Source: Melioribacter roseus
GTDB lineage: Bacteria; Bacteroidota; Ignavibacteria; Ignavibacteriales; Melioribacteraceae
Direction of reading: 5' to 3'
DNA length: 64,000 nt
Assembly: GCA_020724265.1 (NCBI GenBank)
Contig: DYHH01000017.1
Span: forward strand, 1-64,000
This document shows, one piece after another, positions 28,893 to 37,008 of the stretch. A model generated the notes under the pieces. That model saw only the letters and a program-made list of their open reading frames with translations, had not been told where the DNA came from and made no database searches. Position numbers and translations under genes: made by a program. Each line of letters opens with the position of its first letter. The first letter of the stretch is position 1.

Positions 28893-31805
28893 ATGAAGAG
28901 ATTATTTCTGCTACTATTTATCGGTTCAATTTTATTTGCACAGAATGTTAATCCAATCCCCGCAACTTCTTCTGAAAAAAGATTAGAAGGATATAACAAA
29001 AGAATAGAGCTTCAGCAAAAATCACCATTCAAAAATGTTGAGTTTAGAAATGTCGGTCCGGTTGTTCAAAGCGGACGCGTTACCGATATTGAAGCTAATC
29101 CCGAAGACCCGACACATTTTTATGTTGCGTATGCATCCGGAGGATTGTGGAAAACAACCAACAACGGAATTTCATTCAAACCGATATTTGATGATCAAGC
29201 TACAATGACCCTAGGAGATATAGCCGTTGATTGGAAAAACAATATAGTTTATGCCGGAACGGGAGAAAACAATTCAAGTCGTTCATCTTATGCCGGTACA
29301 GGTATTTACAAAACAACAAATGATGGTGAGAATTGGGAACATCTCGGTTTAGCCGGCACACATAGAACAGGCAGAATAATTATTCATCCCGAAAACACTA
29401 ATGTAATTTGGGTTGCAGCGGCGGGTGCGCTTTATTCACCTTCCGAAGAACGCGGTATTTATAAAACAACAGACGGCGGTAAAACCTGGAATAAGACTTT
29501 ATACGTTGATCAAAGCACAGGAATAATTGATTTGGTTATAGACCCGGTAAACCCGGATATACTTTATGCTTCATCTTGGCATAGAACACGCAGAGCCTGG
29601 AATTTTGTTGAAGGTGGAAATACTTCGGGTATTTACAAAAGTGTTGACGGCGGAAATAATTGGGAATTAATCTCTACCGAAAACAGCGGTTTTCCAACCG
29701 GCGATGGTGTCGGAAGAATCGGCTTAGCTGTTTATGAAAAAGACCCGGATATAATCTATGCTTTTTTAGATAATCAATTTCACCGTGATGAAGAAAAAGA
29801 AGATTATGCTGTTACAAAAGATTTATTAAGAAAAATCGGTAAAGAAGATTTCCTTAAACTCAATTCAAAAGATGTAAACGATTTTTTGGACAGACATAAT
29901 TTCCCTCAAAAATATTATGCCGAAATGCTCTTCGAAAAAGTTACCAACAATGAAATAAAACCTTCCGATATAGTTGCATATCTTGAAGATGCAAACAGCA
30001 TGTTGTTTGATACACCGGTAACCGGCGCAGAAGTTTACAGGTCAAACGATGCCGGTAAAACTTGGGTAAAGACTAACCTAGACTATATCGAAAATATGTA
30101 TTACACATACGGATATTATTTTGGTGAGATAAGAGTTGCACCGGATAACCCGGACGATATTTATATCTTGGGTGTACCTATTTTGCGTTCAACCGACGGC
30201 GGAAAAACATTCTTTACTATTAATAAAGAAAATGTTCATGTTGATCATCATGCATTGTGGATTAACCCCAACAATCCCGCACATATGATAAACGGTAATG
30301 ACGGCGGCGTTAACATTACTTATGATTACGGAGAAACATGGTTCAAGGCAAACACTCCTTCGGTAGGACAATTCTATACTGTAAATGTTGATATGGCTGA
30401 ACCGTACAATGTATACGGAGGCATGCAGGATAACGGTGTTTGGTTCGGTCCTTCTACTAATGTGGATGACTATTCATGGTATGCAAGCGGTGATTATGCT
30501 TTTAAAGGGTTAATGGGGGGTGACGGTATGCAGGTTGCTATCGATACACGAGACAACACAACTGTCTATACCGGTTATCAATTTGGTAATTATTTTAGAT
30601 TGAACACACAAAACCGAAATTCGAAATACATTACACCGGGACATGATCTCGGTGAAAGACCTTATCGTTTTAATTGGCAGACACCGATTCATCTATCGGT
30701 TCATAACCGGGATATAGTTTATTTCGGTTCTCACAAACTTCACCGCTCTTTAGATAAAGCAGAAACATGGGAAGCCGTTTCGGGTGACTTAACTAAGGGA
30801 GGTAAAAAAGGAAATGTACCTTACGGAACATTAACTACTATTGATGAATCCCCGCTCAAATTCGGTTTAATTTATGTCGGTACCGATGACGGTTATATCT
30901 GGATAACAAAAGACGGCGGTAATAATTGGGAAAGAATTTCGGATTCACTGCCGCAGGATTATTGGGTCAGCAGAGTTGACGCATCAAACCACAATGAAGG
31001 AAAAGTTTATGCATCACTTAATGGTTATCGCTGGGATAATTTTGATGCGTTAATTTATAGATCAACTAATTACGGGAAGACCTGGGAACAAATAGGTAAA
31101 GATTTACCCGCCGAGCCGGTAAATGTTATTAAAGAAGATCCGAAGAAACCGAATATACTTTATGTCGGCACAGATCACGGTGCATACATTTCAACCGATT
31201 ACGGTAAAACCTTTACTGCATTTTCAAAAGGATTGCCTTCGGTTGCCGTTCATGATTTAGTGGTTCATCCAAGAGATAATGATATTGTTTTAGGAACACA
31301 CGGAAGATCAATTTTTATAGCAGATGTTGAGTATATTCAAAAGCTTGAGGAATCAATTACTTCAAAAGATTTACATTTCTTCCCTGTTGAAAAAGAAATT
31401 AAGTATTCGCCAAGATGGGGTAGATTAAACTGGGATTGGAATTTAATTGAACCTTCGGCGGTTGAGTTTGTTTTTTATTCTAAGAATAACACAGAAGCTT
31501 CAATAAAAATTCTTACTGACGGTGGAATACTTCTAAGAGAATTAAAAGATGATTCGGATTACGGATTGAACTTTGTTAAATATGATTTGTCGATTGATTC
31601 TGCGGTAGTTGAAAAATATGTTAATGAATTAAATGAATCGGCAGAAGAAGAAATAAAAATAGAAAAAGCGGATAACGGAAAATTCTATATACAGCCGGGA
31701 ACATATAGCGTTGAGATTACTTTAAATGGAGTAACCGAAATTCAGACGCTTGTAATAAAAGCAGCAGACAAAAAGGAAAGAGGTAAACAAAAGAAAACCC
31801 CGTAA
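28893..31805 (+). CDS. Secreted VPS10/BNR-repeat beta-propeller protein
   Basis: A 970-residue exported protein built from repeated Asp-box (BNR) motifs: about eleven copies of the S/T-x-D-x-G-x-T-W type can be read, for example TTDGGKTWN, SVDGGNNWE, STDGGKTFF, TKDGGNNWE and STNYGKTWE. Such repeats form the beta-propellers of VPS10/sortilin-like and sialidase-like proteins; annotators often label these glycosyl hydrolases although catalytic residues are not evident. The start is placed at the ATG at 28893, which follows AAGGAATCAACA and opens with a signal peptide (KRLFLLLFIGSILFAQ); a longer in-frame reading to 28782 lacks these. No type IX sorting domain is present; the C-terminus is a short beta domain and a lysine-rich tail. 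Confidence 0.85.
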   Translation: MKRLFLLLFIGSILFAQNVNPIPATSSEKRLEGYNKRIELQQKSPFKNVEFRNVGPVVQSGRVTDIEANPEDPTHFYVAYASGGLWKTTNNGISFKPIFDDQATMTLGDIAVDWKNNIVYAGTGENNSSRSSYAGTGIYKTTNDGENWEHLGLAGTHRTGRIIIHPENTNVIWVAAAGALYSPSEERGIYKTTDGGKTWNKTLYVDQSTGIIDLVIDPVNPDILYASSWHRTRRAWNFVEGGNTSGIYKSVDGGNNWELISTENSGFPTGDGVGRIGLAVYEKDPDIIYAFLDNQFHRDEEKEDYAVTKDLLRKIGKEDFLKLNSKDVNDFLDRHNFPQKYYAEMLFEKVTNNEIKPSDIVAYLEDANSMLFDTPVTGAEVYRSNDAGKTWVKTNLDYIENMYYTYGYYFGEIRVAPDNPDDIYILGVPILRSTDGGKTFFTINKENVHVDHHALWINPNNPAHMINGNDGGVNITYDYGETWFKANTPSVGQFYTVNVDMAEPYNVYGGMQDNGVWFGPSTNVDDYSWYASGDYAFKGLMGGDGMQVAIDTRDNTTVYTGYQFGNYFRLNTQNRNSKYITPGHDLGERPYRFNWQTPIHLSVHNRDIVYFGSHKLHRSLDKAETWEAVSGDLTKGGKKGNVPYGTLTTIDESPLKFGLIYVGTDDGYIWITKDGGNNWERISDSLPQDYWVSRVDASNHNEGKVYASLNGYRWDNFDALIYRSTNYGKTWEQIGKDLPAEPVNVIKEDPKKPNILYVGTDHGAYISTDYGKTFTAFSKGLPSVAVHDLVVHPRDNDIVLGTHGRSIFIADVEYIQKLEESITSKDLHFFPVEKEIKYSPRWGRLNWDWNLIEPSAVEFVFYSKNNTEASIKILTDGGILLRELKDDSDYGLNFVKYDLSIDSAVVEKYVNELNESAEEEIKIEKADNGKFYIQPGTYSVEITLNGVTEIQTLVIKAADKKERGKQKKTP

Positions 31806-31815
31806 ATCATCGAGC

Positions 31816-31852
31816 AACCTTCGAGGTCACATGCTTTGAGACCTCGAAGGTT
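31816..31852. repeat. Hairpin after the BNR-repeat gene
   Basis: A perfect 13-bp inverted repeat (31816-31828, AACCTTCGAGGTC; 31840-31852) with an 11-base loop lies 10 bases after the stop. It has no T tract on the plus strand, so termination is uncertain. It resembles the hairpin at 46856-46891 in arm length, loop length and arm sequence. Confidence 0.65.
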
Positions 31853-31911
31853 ACTGTTTGGATTTCTAACAATGTTGCGTATACATTTTAAGATTTTAAG
31901 AAGGAATCATA

Positions 31912-32334
31912 ATGTCCATAAAAGAAATACAAAAAGAAATAGTAGAAGAATTTCAATACTTGCCGGATTGGGAAGAAAAGTATAGCGAGATAATTCGATT
32001 AGGGAGAAAACTTCCCGCTTATCCCGAAGAATTCAGAGATGAAAAATACAAAGTAAAAGGGTGCCAATCGCAAGTATGGCTGCACCCCGAATTTAAGGAA
32101 GGTAAAATTCTTTTCGATGCAGACAGCGATGCAATGATTGTAAAAGGATTAATCGGTTTATTGATGCGCGTTTATAACAACAGAACACCGAATGAAATTT
32201 TAGATAACCCTCCGGATTTTTTACAAGAAATCGGAATCGACAATCATCTTTCGCCAACAAGGAAAAACGGTCTCGGAGCAATGATGAAACAGATTCAAAT
32301 GTACGCGGTTGCGTTTAAGTCGATGGAAAAATAA
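31912..32334 (+). CDS. sufE: SufE family Fe-S cluster assembly protein
   Basis: A 140-residue SufE, which accepts persulfide sulfur from the cysteine desulfurase SufS and passes it to the SufBCD scaffold. The acceptor Cys is in YKVKGCQSQVWL (about residue 51); LPDWEEKYSEIIRLGRKLP and DADSDAMIVKGLIGLLMRVYN are family-typical. Length is usual. AAGAAGGAATCATA gives a good ribosome binding site. No other suf gene is adjacent. It converges on the yoeB gene with only four bases between stops. Confidence 0.92.
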   Translation: MSIKEIQKEIVEEFQYLPDWEEKYSEIIRLGRKLPAYPEEFRDEKYKVKGCQSQVWLHPEFKEGKILFDADSDAMIVKGLIGLLMRVYNNRTPNEILDNPPDFLQEIGIDNHLSPTRKNGLGAMMKQIQMYAVAFKSMEK

Positions 32335-32338
32335 AAGA

Positions 32339-32608
32339 TTAGTAATGATAACGGCACTGTAAAAAATTAATTTGTTCTTTACTCACCTTATAAACAATTC
32401 GGTGTTCTTGAGTAATTCTACGAGACCATATATCTTTCTTTAGATACTTCAATTGTTCGGGTTTGCCTATACCGCTGAATGGATCTCGCAAAATTGATTC
32501 CATCAAAAGAAAAATTCTTAGTGCCGTTTTCCGGTCAATCTCGACCCAATATTTCAAATCTTCGATAAATTGTTTTTGTAAAACGGCTTCCCTTATAATT
32601 TTACTCAA
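32339..32608 (-). CDS. yoeB: YoeB/Txe family toxin (ribosome-dependent mRNA interferase)
   Basis: An 89-residue RelE-superfamily toxin of the Txe/YoeB type, which cleaves mRNA at the ribosome. The family signature is clear: a helical N-terminal half (FIEDLKYWVEID, KTALRIFLLMESI), then DPFSGIGKPEQLK, WSRRITQEHRIVYKV with the conserved Arg and His, and the C-terminal CRYHY. Length matches YoeB (84-90). It overlaps the antitoxin gene by eight bases, so translation should be coupled, antitoxin first. Confidence 0.93.
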   Translation of the reverse strand: MSKIIREAVLQKQFIEDLKYWVEIDRKTALRIFLLMESILRDPFSGIGKPEQLKYLKKDIWSRRITQEHRIVYKVSKEQINFLQCRYHY

Positions 32609-32879
32609 TACCGAACTCTTTCTTTAAGTCATCGATAAGTACTTTCTTGCCTTTACCTTTTTCGGCATCTTTTACTGCTTCAAGTAAACGCTGTGCATTT
32701 TTAGGAGAGCGTAGTAAATGAGCAGTTTCTAAAAGCGATGAAAGTTCTTTCTCCGAAATCAGCGCGACACTATCACCACGTCGTCTATCGATAAAATATA
32801 CTTCGTTGTTTTCGGAAACTTTATTTAATATTTCGGCTAAGTTTTCTCTTGCTTTGGAATATGTATATCTTTCTGCCAT
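32601..32879 (-). CDS. yefM: YefM/Phd family antitoxin
   Basis: A 92-residue antitoxin of the Phd/YefM family that neutralises YoeB and represses the operon. The N-terminal DNA-binding part TYSKARENLAEILNKVSENN and the strand GDSVALISEKELSSLLETAHLLRS are typical; the C-terminal charged tail would bind the toxin. I chose the ATG at 32879: it follows AAAGGG with good spacing, while an upstream in-frame start at 32951 would put the operator inside the coding sequence. Two TGTACA hexamers lie just upstream. Confidence 0.92.
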   Translation of the reverse strand: MAERYTYSKARENLAEILNKVSENNEVYFIDRRRGDSVALISEKELSSLLETAHLLRSPKNAQRLLEAVKDAEKGKGKKVLIDDLKKEFGIE

Positions 32880-32895
32880 AACAAACCCTTTGTAA

Positions 32896-32916
32896 TTGTA
32901 CAAATGTATTGTACAA
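32896..32916. promoter_or_regulatory. Putative YefM-YoeB operator (paired TGTACA boxes)
   Basis: Two copies of TTGTACAA (32896-32903 and 32909-32916), with TGTACA cores 13 bases apart centre to centre, lie 17-37 bases upstream of the yefM ATG. The E. coli yefM-yoeB operator is known to be recognised through TGTACA hexamers at similar spacing, so these are strong candidates for autoregulation by the YefM-YoeB complex. Confidence 0.75.
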
Positions 32917-33057
32917 CTATTTGCAGAAAGATTCAAGGTCAGTTTTGTCATTCAACAACACGCTCTATTGGTTGAACACCTATTTTAATCAAATAAAAAT
33001 GATTCTATAATCGACTTTTGTTAAATTGCTAAACAAATCTTTTCAAATGAGTGAATT

Positions 33058-34326
33058 ATGAAAAATAATTTTTACACAGAATTTGATACAGAACGTTTAC
33101 ACGAGAGCAAGCGCGAACATGATTATCGTAATGCTTTCCAGATTGATAGGGATAGAATTATTCATTCGTCTGAATTCCGAAGACTACAAGGCAAAACACA
33201 GGTTTTTTTACCCGGAGAATATGATTTTTACAGAACACGATTAACCCACTCAATTGAAGTTGCACAAATTGGTAGATCAATTTGCAATTTCATTCATCAT
33301 AAAGAAAAAGATAAATTCACTGATGATTATTTTGTTGATCCTGATCTGGTCGAATCAGCTTGTCTCACACATGATTTAGGTCATCCCCCTTTTGGTCATG
33401 CCGGGGAAAGAACACTTCATAAACTGATGAAAGAATACGGCGGATTTGAAGGTAATGCTCAGACGCTTAGAATAATTACGGAAACAATTTACAGAACAGA
33501 GAATTCACGAAAAGGAATGAATCCGTGCAGAGCTTTCCTCGACAGCATTTTAAAATATAAAAGTTTGTTTAACGAACTTGATGATCCTTTCAATCACTAT
33601 CTATATAAAGAACAAAAGGAATACTTAAATTTTGTCTTTGATGGCGAAGATATTCATAGACATTTTTCGCACGGTGAGGAAGCAGATTCTTTCAGAAGTA
33701 TAGAATGTCAAATTATGGATTGGGCGGATGATACCGCTTATGCAATTAATGATATTCAAGATAGCATTATAGGCGGCTTTATTACAATTGCTAAACTTGT
33801 TAATTACGGTAAAGATTTTCCTTTGAACAAAAATGAATCCGGTTACTTAGAAGAATTAATCGAGTGGATTAAAGACGGTAAGATAAAACCAAAACTCGGT
33901 TCTCAGATTGGAGATTTTATCAATGCATGTTCAATTGAAGAACAAAAGACTTTTATGGATAACAAAACTAACCGCTATAAATATAAATTGGTTGTTGATG
34001 ATAGGTGTCTTGAGAAAGCAAACTTCTATAAAAAAATTGCCACCGAGTTGGTTTTCAAATCAACACAACTGCATCAAATGGAATCCAAAGGGGATTTTAT
34101 GTTGACAAACTTTTTTAATGTAATGAAAGAAAATTATATTGAAAGGGTAAACAACATAAAACTTGTCCCGGAATTCAGTCATAAAATTATTGTAAATACA
34201 AATGACAAACTTACCAGAGCAAGGTTGATCTGTGATAACTTAGCCGGAATGACCGATTCGTTTGCTATGCGTTCATACCGAAGATTGTTTGACCCGAATT
34301 ACAGCTCTATTGCCGATTTGGTTTAA
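33058..34326 (+). CDS. dgt: dGTPase-like deoxynucleoside triphosphate triphosphohydrolase
   Basis: A 422-residue HD-domain enzyme that splits dNTPs into nucleoside and triphosphate. The HD metal site is visible: His in RTRLTHSIEVAQIGRS (about residue 64), HD in CLTHDLGHPPFGHAGE (about 104), and Asp in MDWADDTAYAINDI (about 225). The N-terminal RIIHSSEFRRLQGKTQVF is a family hallmark. In this family members control dNTP pools or restrict phage. It is flanked by two toxin-antitoxin operons. AATGAGTG lies before the ATG. The intergenic space with yefM is a divergent promoter region. Confidence 0.9.
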   Translation: MKNNFYTEFDTERLHESKREHDYRNAFQIDRDRIIHSSEFRRLQGKTQVFLPGEYDFYRTRLTHSIEVAQIGRSICNFIHHKEKDKFTDDYFVDPDLVESACLTHDLGHPPFGHAGERTLHKLMKEYGGFEGNAQTLRIITETIYRTENSRKGMNPCRAFLDSILKYKSLFNELDDPFNHYLYKEQKEYLNFVFDGEDIHRHFSHGEEADSFRSIECQIMDWADDTAYAINDIQDSIIGGFITIAKLVNYGKDFPLNKNESGYLEELIEWIKDGKIKPKLGSQIGDFINACSIEEQKTFMDNKTNRYKYKLVVDDRCLEKANFYKKIATELVFKSTQLHQMESKGDFMLTNFFNVMKENYIERVNNIKLVPEFSHKIIVNTNDKLTRARLICDNLAGMTDSFAMRSYRRLFDPNYSSIADLV

Positions 34327-34464
34327 TCATTACCCCATCTCACCTTGGAAGTTTATTAATTAACCGTAGAGGCTCTAAGCTGTTTCATGTCAATTTACAT
34401 TTATTTTTAAATAATTATTAACTACTTTTGAACCAAATTGATTCACAAATGGTTCACTATCAAA

Positions 34465-34719
34465 ATGAAATCGATAACATTACATAACATGAACAATAAG
34501 CTGTACCAGTATCTAAATAAACGGGCAAAAGAAAAGGGTACAAGTTTAAATCAGACTATCAAGTTAATTCTTGAAGAACACTTCGGAATCAGTCCGCAAC
34601 AAAATAAAAAGGAAGAAGAGTTTCGAGAGTTTTTGGGTGTTTGGAATAAGCGGGAGCTGAAAGAATTCCAAAAAAGAACCGATGAATTTAATAAATTGAA
34701 TGGGGACGATTGGAAGTGA
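34465..34719 (+). CDS. Ribbon-helix-helix-like antitoxin (VapB role)
   Basis: An 84-residue protein with an N-terminal strand (KSITLHNMNNKLYQYLNKRAKEKG) and helix-turn-helix-like TSLNQTIKLILEEHFG, the pattern of CopG/Arc ribbon-helix-helix repressors, followed by a charged C-terminal helix that would wrap the toxin. It is the antitoxin by position, with its stop overlapping the PIN-domain toxin start. The ATG at 34465 was chosen over an upstream in-frame start because the ribbon-helix-helix strand begins there; no good Shine-Dalgarno is seen. Confidence 0.8.
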   Translation: MKSITLHNMNNKLYQYLNKRAKEKGTSLNQTIKLILEEHFGISPQQNKKEEEFREFLGVWNKRELKEFQKRTDEFNKLNGDDWK

Positions 34720-35114
34720 AAAAAGTACTGTTGGACACGAATGCATACAGCAGTTTGCTAGCCGGTGATGAAAAAGTATTGAAAGAAATTGAAAACTCGG
34801 CAATCGTTTATCTTTCAGTGTTTGTAATAGGCGAATTACTAACTGGATTTAAAGGAGGCAGCAAGGAGCAGGAAAACAAAAAAATTTTAACCCGCTTTTT
34901 TGAAAAACCCTCTGTTGAAATTATTAATGCAACAGTCGAAACGTCTGAATTCTTCTCACACGTAAAGCATCAATTAAAAATGAAAGGTTCTCCAATCCCC
35001 ATCAATGATGTCTGGATTGCCGCACATGTTTTTGAAACCGGTTCAACACTAATTACTTTTGATTCTCACTTCAGTAAGATTCCCGGTATCAAACTTTGGG
35101 ATCAGTTAGATTAA
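34716..35114 (+). CDS. VapC-type PIN-domain ribonuclease toxin
   Basis: A 132-residue PIN-domain toxin. Acidic catalytic residues are all visible: Asp in VLLDTNAYSSLL (residue 7), Glu in VIGELLTGF (about 42), Asp in PINDVWIAAHV (about 97), and Asp in LITFDSHFSKIPGI (about 116). Such toxins cut tRNA or rRNA when not bound by antitoxin. The start is taken as GTG at 34716, which overlaps the antitoxin stop (GTGA) and allows coupled translation; a TTG six bases upstream is an alternative. It is the second toxin-antitoxin pair within 2.5 kb. Confidence 0.9.
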   Translation: MKKVLLDTNAYSSLLAGDEKVLKEIENSAIVYLSVFVIGELLTGFKGGSKEQENKKILTRFFEKPSVEIINATVETSEFFSHVKHQLKMKGSPIPINDVWIAAHVFETGSTLITFDSHFSKIPGIKLWDQLD

Positions 35115-35174
35115 TATTCCGGTTATTGAATTAACTGCAAAAACATTGGACTTGTCTGCCAACAAAAGGCAAGC

Positions 35175-36398
35175 TTACTGTTTAAAGCTCTCAATAACTT
35201 CTTCGACTGTCTTTGTATTGTTAAAGAAAGATAAAATCTTACTAAGTACTTCATCCACATAAGCATCGGGGCAGGATGCACCGCTTGTTAAAACAATTTT
35301 AACCGACTCCTTTGTCGGAAGGAAATTATCGGAAGTAATTTCTTCTTTGCTGTGAATATTAAAATGACGGATCAATTTTTTAGATAAAATTTTATCCGCA
35401 TTGTTTATAAAGTATGTCGGAAATTTCTTTTCAAGCAGCTCGACGATATGAGAAGTATTTGAGCTGTTGTATCCCCCTACTACAATTGCTAAATCGGCAT
35501 TTGTATTTAATAAACCATAAGTTGCAGATTGATTATCATTTGTTGCATAGCAAAGAGTATCGCGTGTATCGGCAAAGTGATCCTGTATGTTTTCTTCACC
35601 ATATTTATCAACCATAGTGCGTTTTAGCAAATCAGCTATTTCTTGTGTTTCGGTTGCGAGCATTGTCGTTTGATTTACAACTCCGACTTTTTTCAAGTCT
35701 TTTTCTACGTTGAAGCCATCGGAATATTTACCGCTGAATATTTTATAAAAATCTTCTTTGGGAAGAATTCCTAAAATGATTTTGGCAAGTGTTTCGGTTT
35801 CCTTTATATCTCTAACTATAACCGATTTTGCGTTTCTAACGGAATGTGAAAATGTAGCTCTTGTTTCTTCGTGATTATGCTTACCGTGAATGATTACGGT
35901 ATGTTCTTTCTCTCCAAGTTCGTAAGCACGGTTCCAAACTTTTTCTACAAAGGGGCATGTTGTATCATACTGTTCGGTTGGAATTCCCATTTCAATTAAC
36001 TTCTTCTCAATTTCTATTGTCGTTCCAAATGCGGGAATTAAAACTATATCTTCTTTTGTAATTTCATCCCATTGCACATAATGATTACCTTCGGTATCCA
36101 TTATAAAATTAATTCCTTGCTGCTGAAGATCAGAATTTACACCGGGATTGTGGATCATTTCACTTAGAAGAAAAATTCTTTTACCCGGATTTTCTTCAAC
36201 GGTTCTGTAAGCAATTTCAATTGCGTTTTCAACCCCGTAACAGAAACCAAAGTGACGCGCTATGTAAAACTTAACCGGACCGAAATTCAATTCGGTGGGA
36301 GTAAAATCCTTTTTGCGCGGATCTTTAATTTTACGAAGCTCTTTTATTGTAGAAATTATTGAACTTCTATAATGCTCGGGTATGTCGAATTTTTTCAT
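35175..36398 (-). CDS. ispH: 4-hydroxy-3-methylbut-2-enyl diphosphate reductase
   Basis: A 407-residue IspH, the last enzyme of the MEP isoprenoid pathway, forming IPP and DMAPP with a [4Fe-4S] cluster. The three cluster cysteines are in GFCYGVENAI (about 53), TTCPFVEKVW (about 145) and GASCPDAYVDEVLSKI (about 373). HGKHNHEETRATFSH and the NQTTMLATET stretch are family motifs. At about 400 residues it is the long form seen in cyanobacteria, plants and Bacteroidota relatives, longer than the 316-residue E. coli enzyme. It is followed downstream by vapC on the opposite strand; the DUF2911 gene lies upstream on the same strand. Confidence 0.94.
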   Translation of the reverse strand: MKKFDIPEHYRSSIISTIKELRKIKDPRKKDFTPTELNFGPVKFYIARHFGFCYGVENAIEIAYRTVEENPGKRIFLLSEMIHNPGVNSDLQQQGINFIMDTEGNHYVQWDEITKEDIVLIPAFGTTIEIEKKLIEMGIPTEQYDTTCPFVEKVWNRAYELGEKEHTVIIHGKHNHEETRATFSHSVRNAKSVIVRDIKETETLAKIILGILPKEDFYKIFSGKYSDGFNVEKDLKKVGVVNQTTMLATETQEIADLLKRTMVDKYGEENIQDHFADTRDTLCYATNDNQSATYGLLNTNADLAIVVGGYNSSNTSHIVELLEKKFPTYFINNADKILSKKLIRHFNIHSKEEITSDNFLPTKESVKIVLTSGASCPDAYVDEVLSKILSFFNNTKTVEEVIESFKQ

Positions 36399-36431
36399 AA
36401 TTACTATTAATTATTCACGATAGCAAAAATG

Positions 36432-36959
36432 TTAATTTGTTTCTACTCTGAAGGAAACTTCTACCTCGTTCCATTCAATTACTACATCTGATGAATAAGG
36501 AGAAATATATTTGAATGTAAACAGGAGTCTATCGGTAAAATCGCTTTTGCGTGGTTTAACTTTAAACCGCAAAAGATCTTCATCTTCTTTATAATTAAAA
36601 GCGCCCCATTGATCCCAAACTTTATTAAAAATAATTGTCCATTCTTTTTCGCCGGGTATGGTAAACAAACCATATTTACCTTTAGGTACTTCGTTACCTT
36701 CAACAACAACATTATCCCCGAATTCAATTACCGTTGCTTCGTTAGCGCCGGTTCTCCAAACTTTATTGTATGGTACGAGTCCACCCCAAATTTCACGTTC
36801 TTTTACTCCGGGTCTACTGTAGTTTATTGAAACTTCGGTGTAACCAACGACTTGCGAGACGTATGCTTTCGGACTTAACCGGGGCGGATCGTTTTGTGAA
36901 AATGAAGTTGAAGCGGTTATCAGTAAGATTAATAATGAAACAAATAATATATTCTTCAT
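36432..36959 (-). CDS. DUF2911 secreted protein
   Basis: A 175-residue exported protein: signal peptide KNILFVSLLILLITASTSFSQ, then the DUF2911 domain with INYSRPGVKEREIWGGLVPY, VWRTGANEATVIEF and PKGKYGLFTIPGEKEWTIIFNK. The family is frequent in Bacteroidota and relatives and has no assigned function that I know. AGGAGAA precedes the ATG. It is cotranscribed at most with ispH, 33 bases downstream. Confidence 0.88.
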   Translation of the reverse strand: MKNILFVSLLILLITASTSFSQNDPPRLSPKAYVSQVVGYTEVSINYSRPGVKEREIWGGLVPYNKVWRTGANEATVIEFGDNVVVEGNEVPKGKYGLFTIPGEKEWTIIFNKVWDQWGAFNYKEDEDLLRFKVKPRKSDFTDRLLFTFKYISPYSSDVVIEWNEVEVSFRVETN

Positions 36960-37008
36960 AAATTCTCCTAAAACAATTCTAATATTGAAAGGAACTTAAC
37001 ACTAAAAG

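Noticed and set aside
35130-35174. Terminator between vapC and ispH
   Set aside because: Only short interrupted pairing (CTTG..GCC with GGC.AAG) is visible and there is no T tract.
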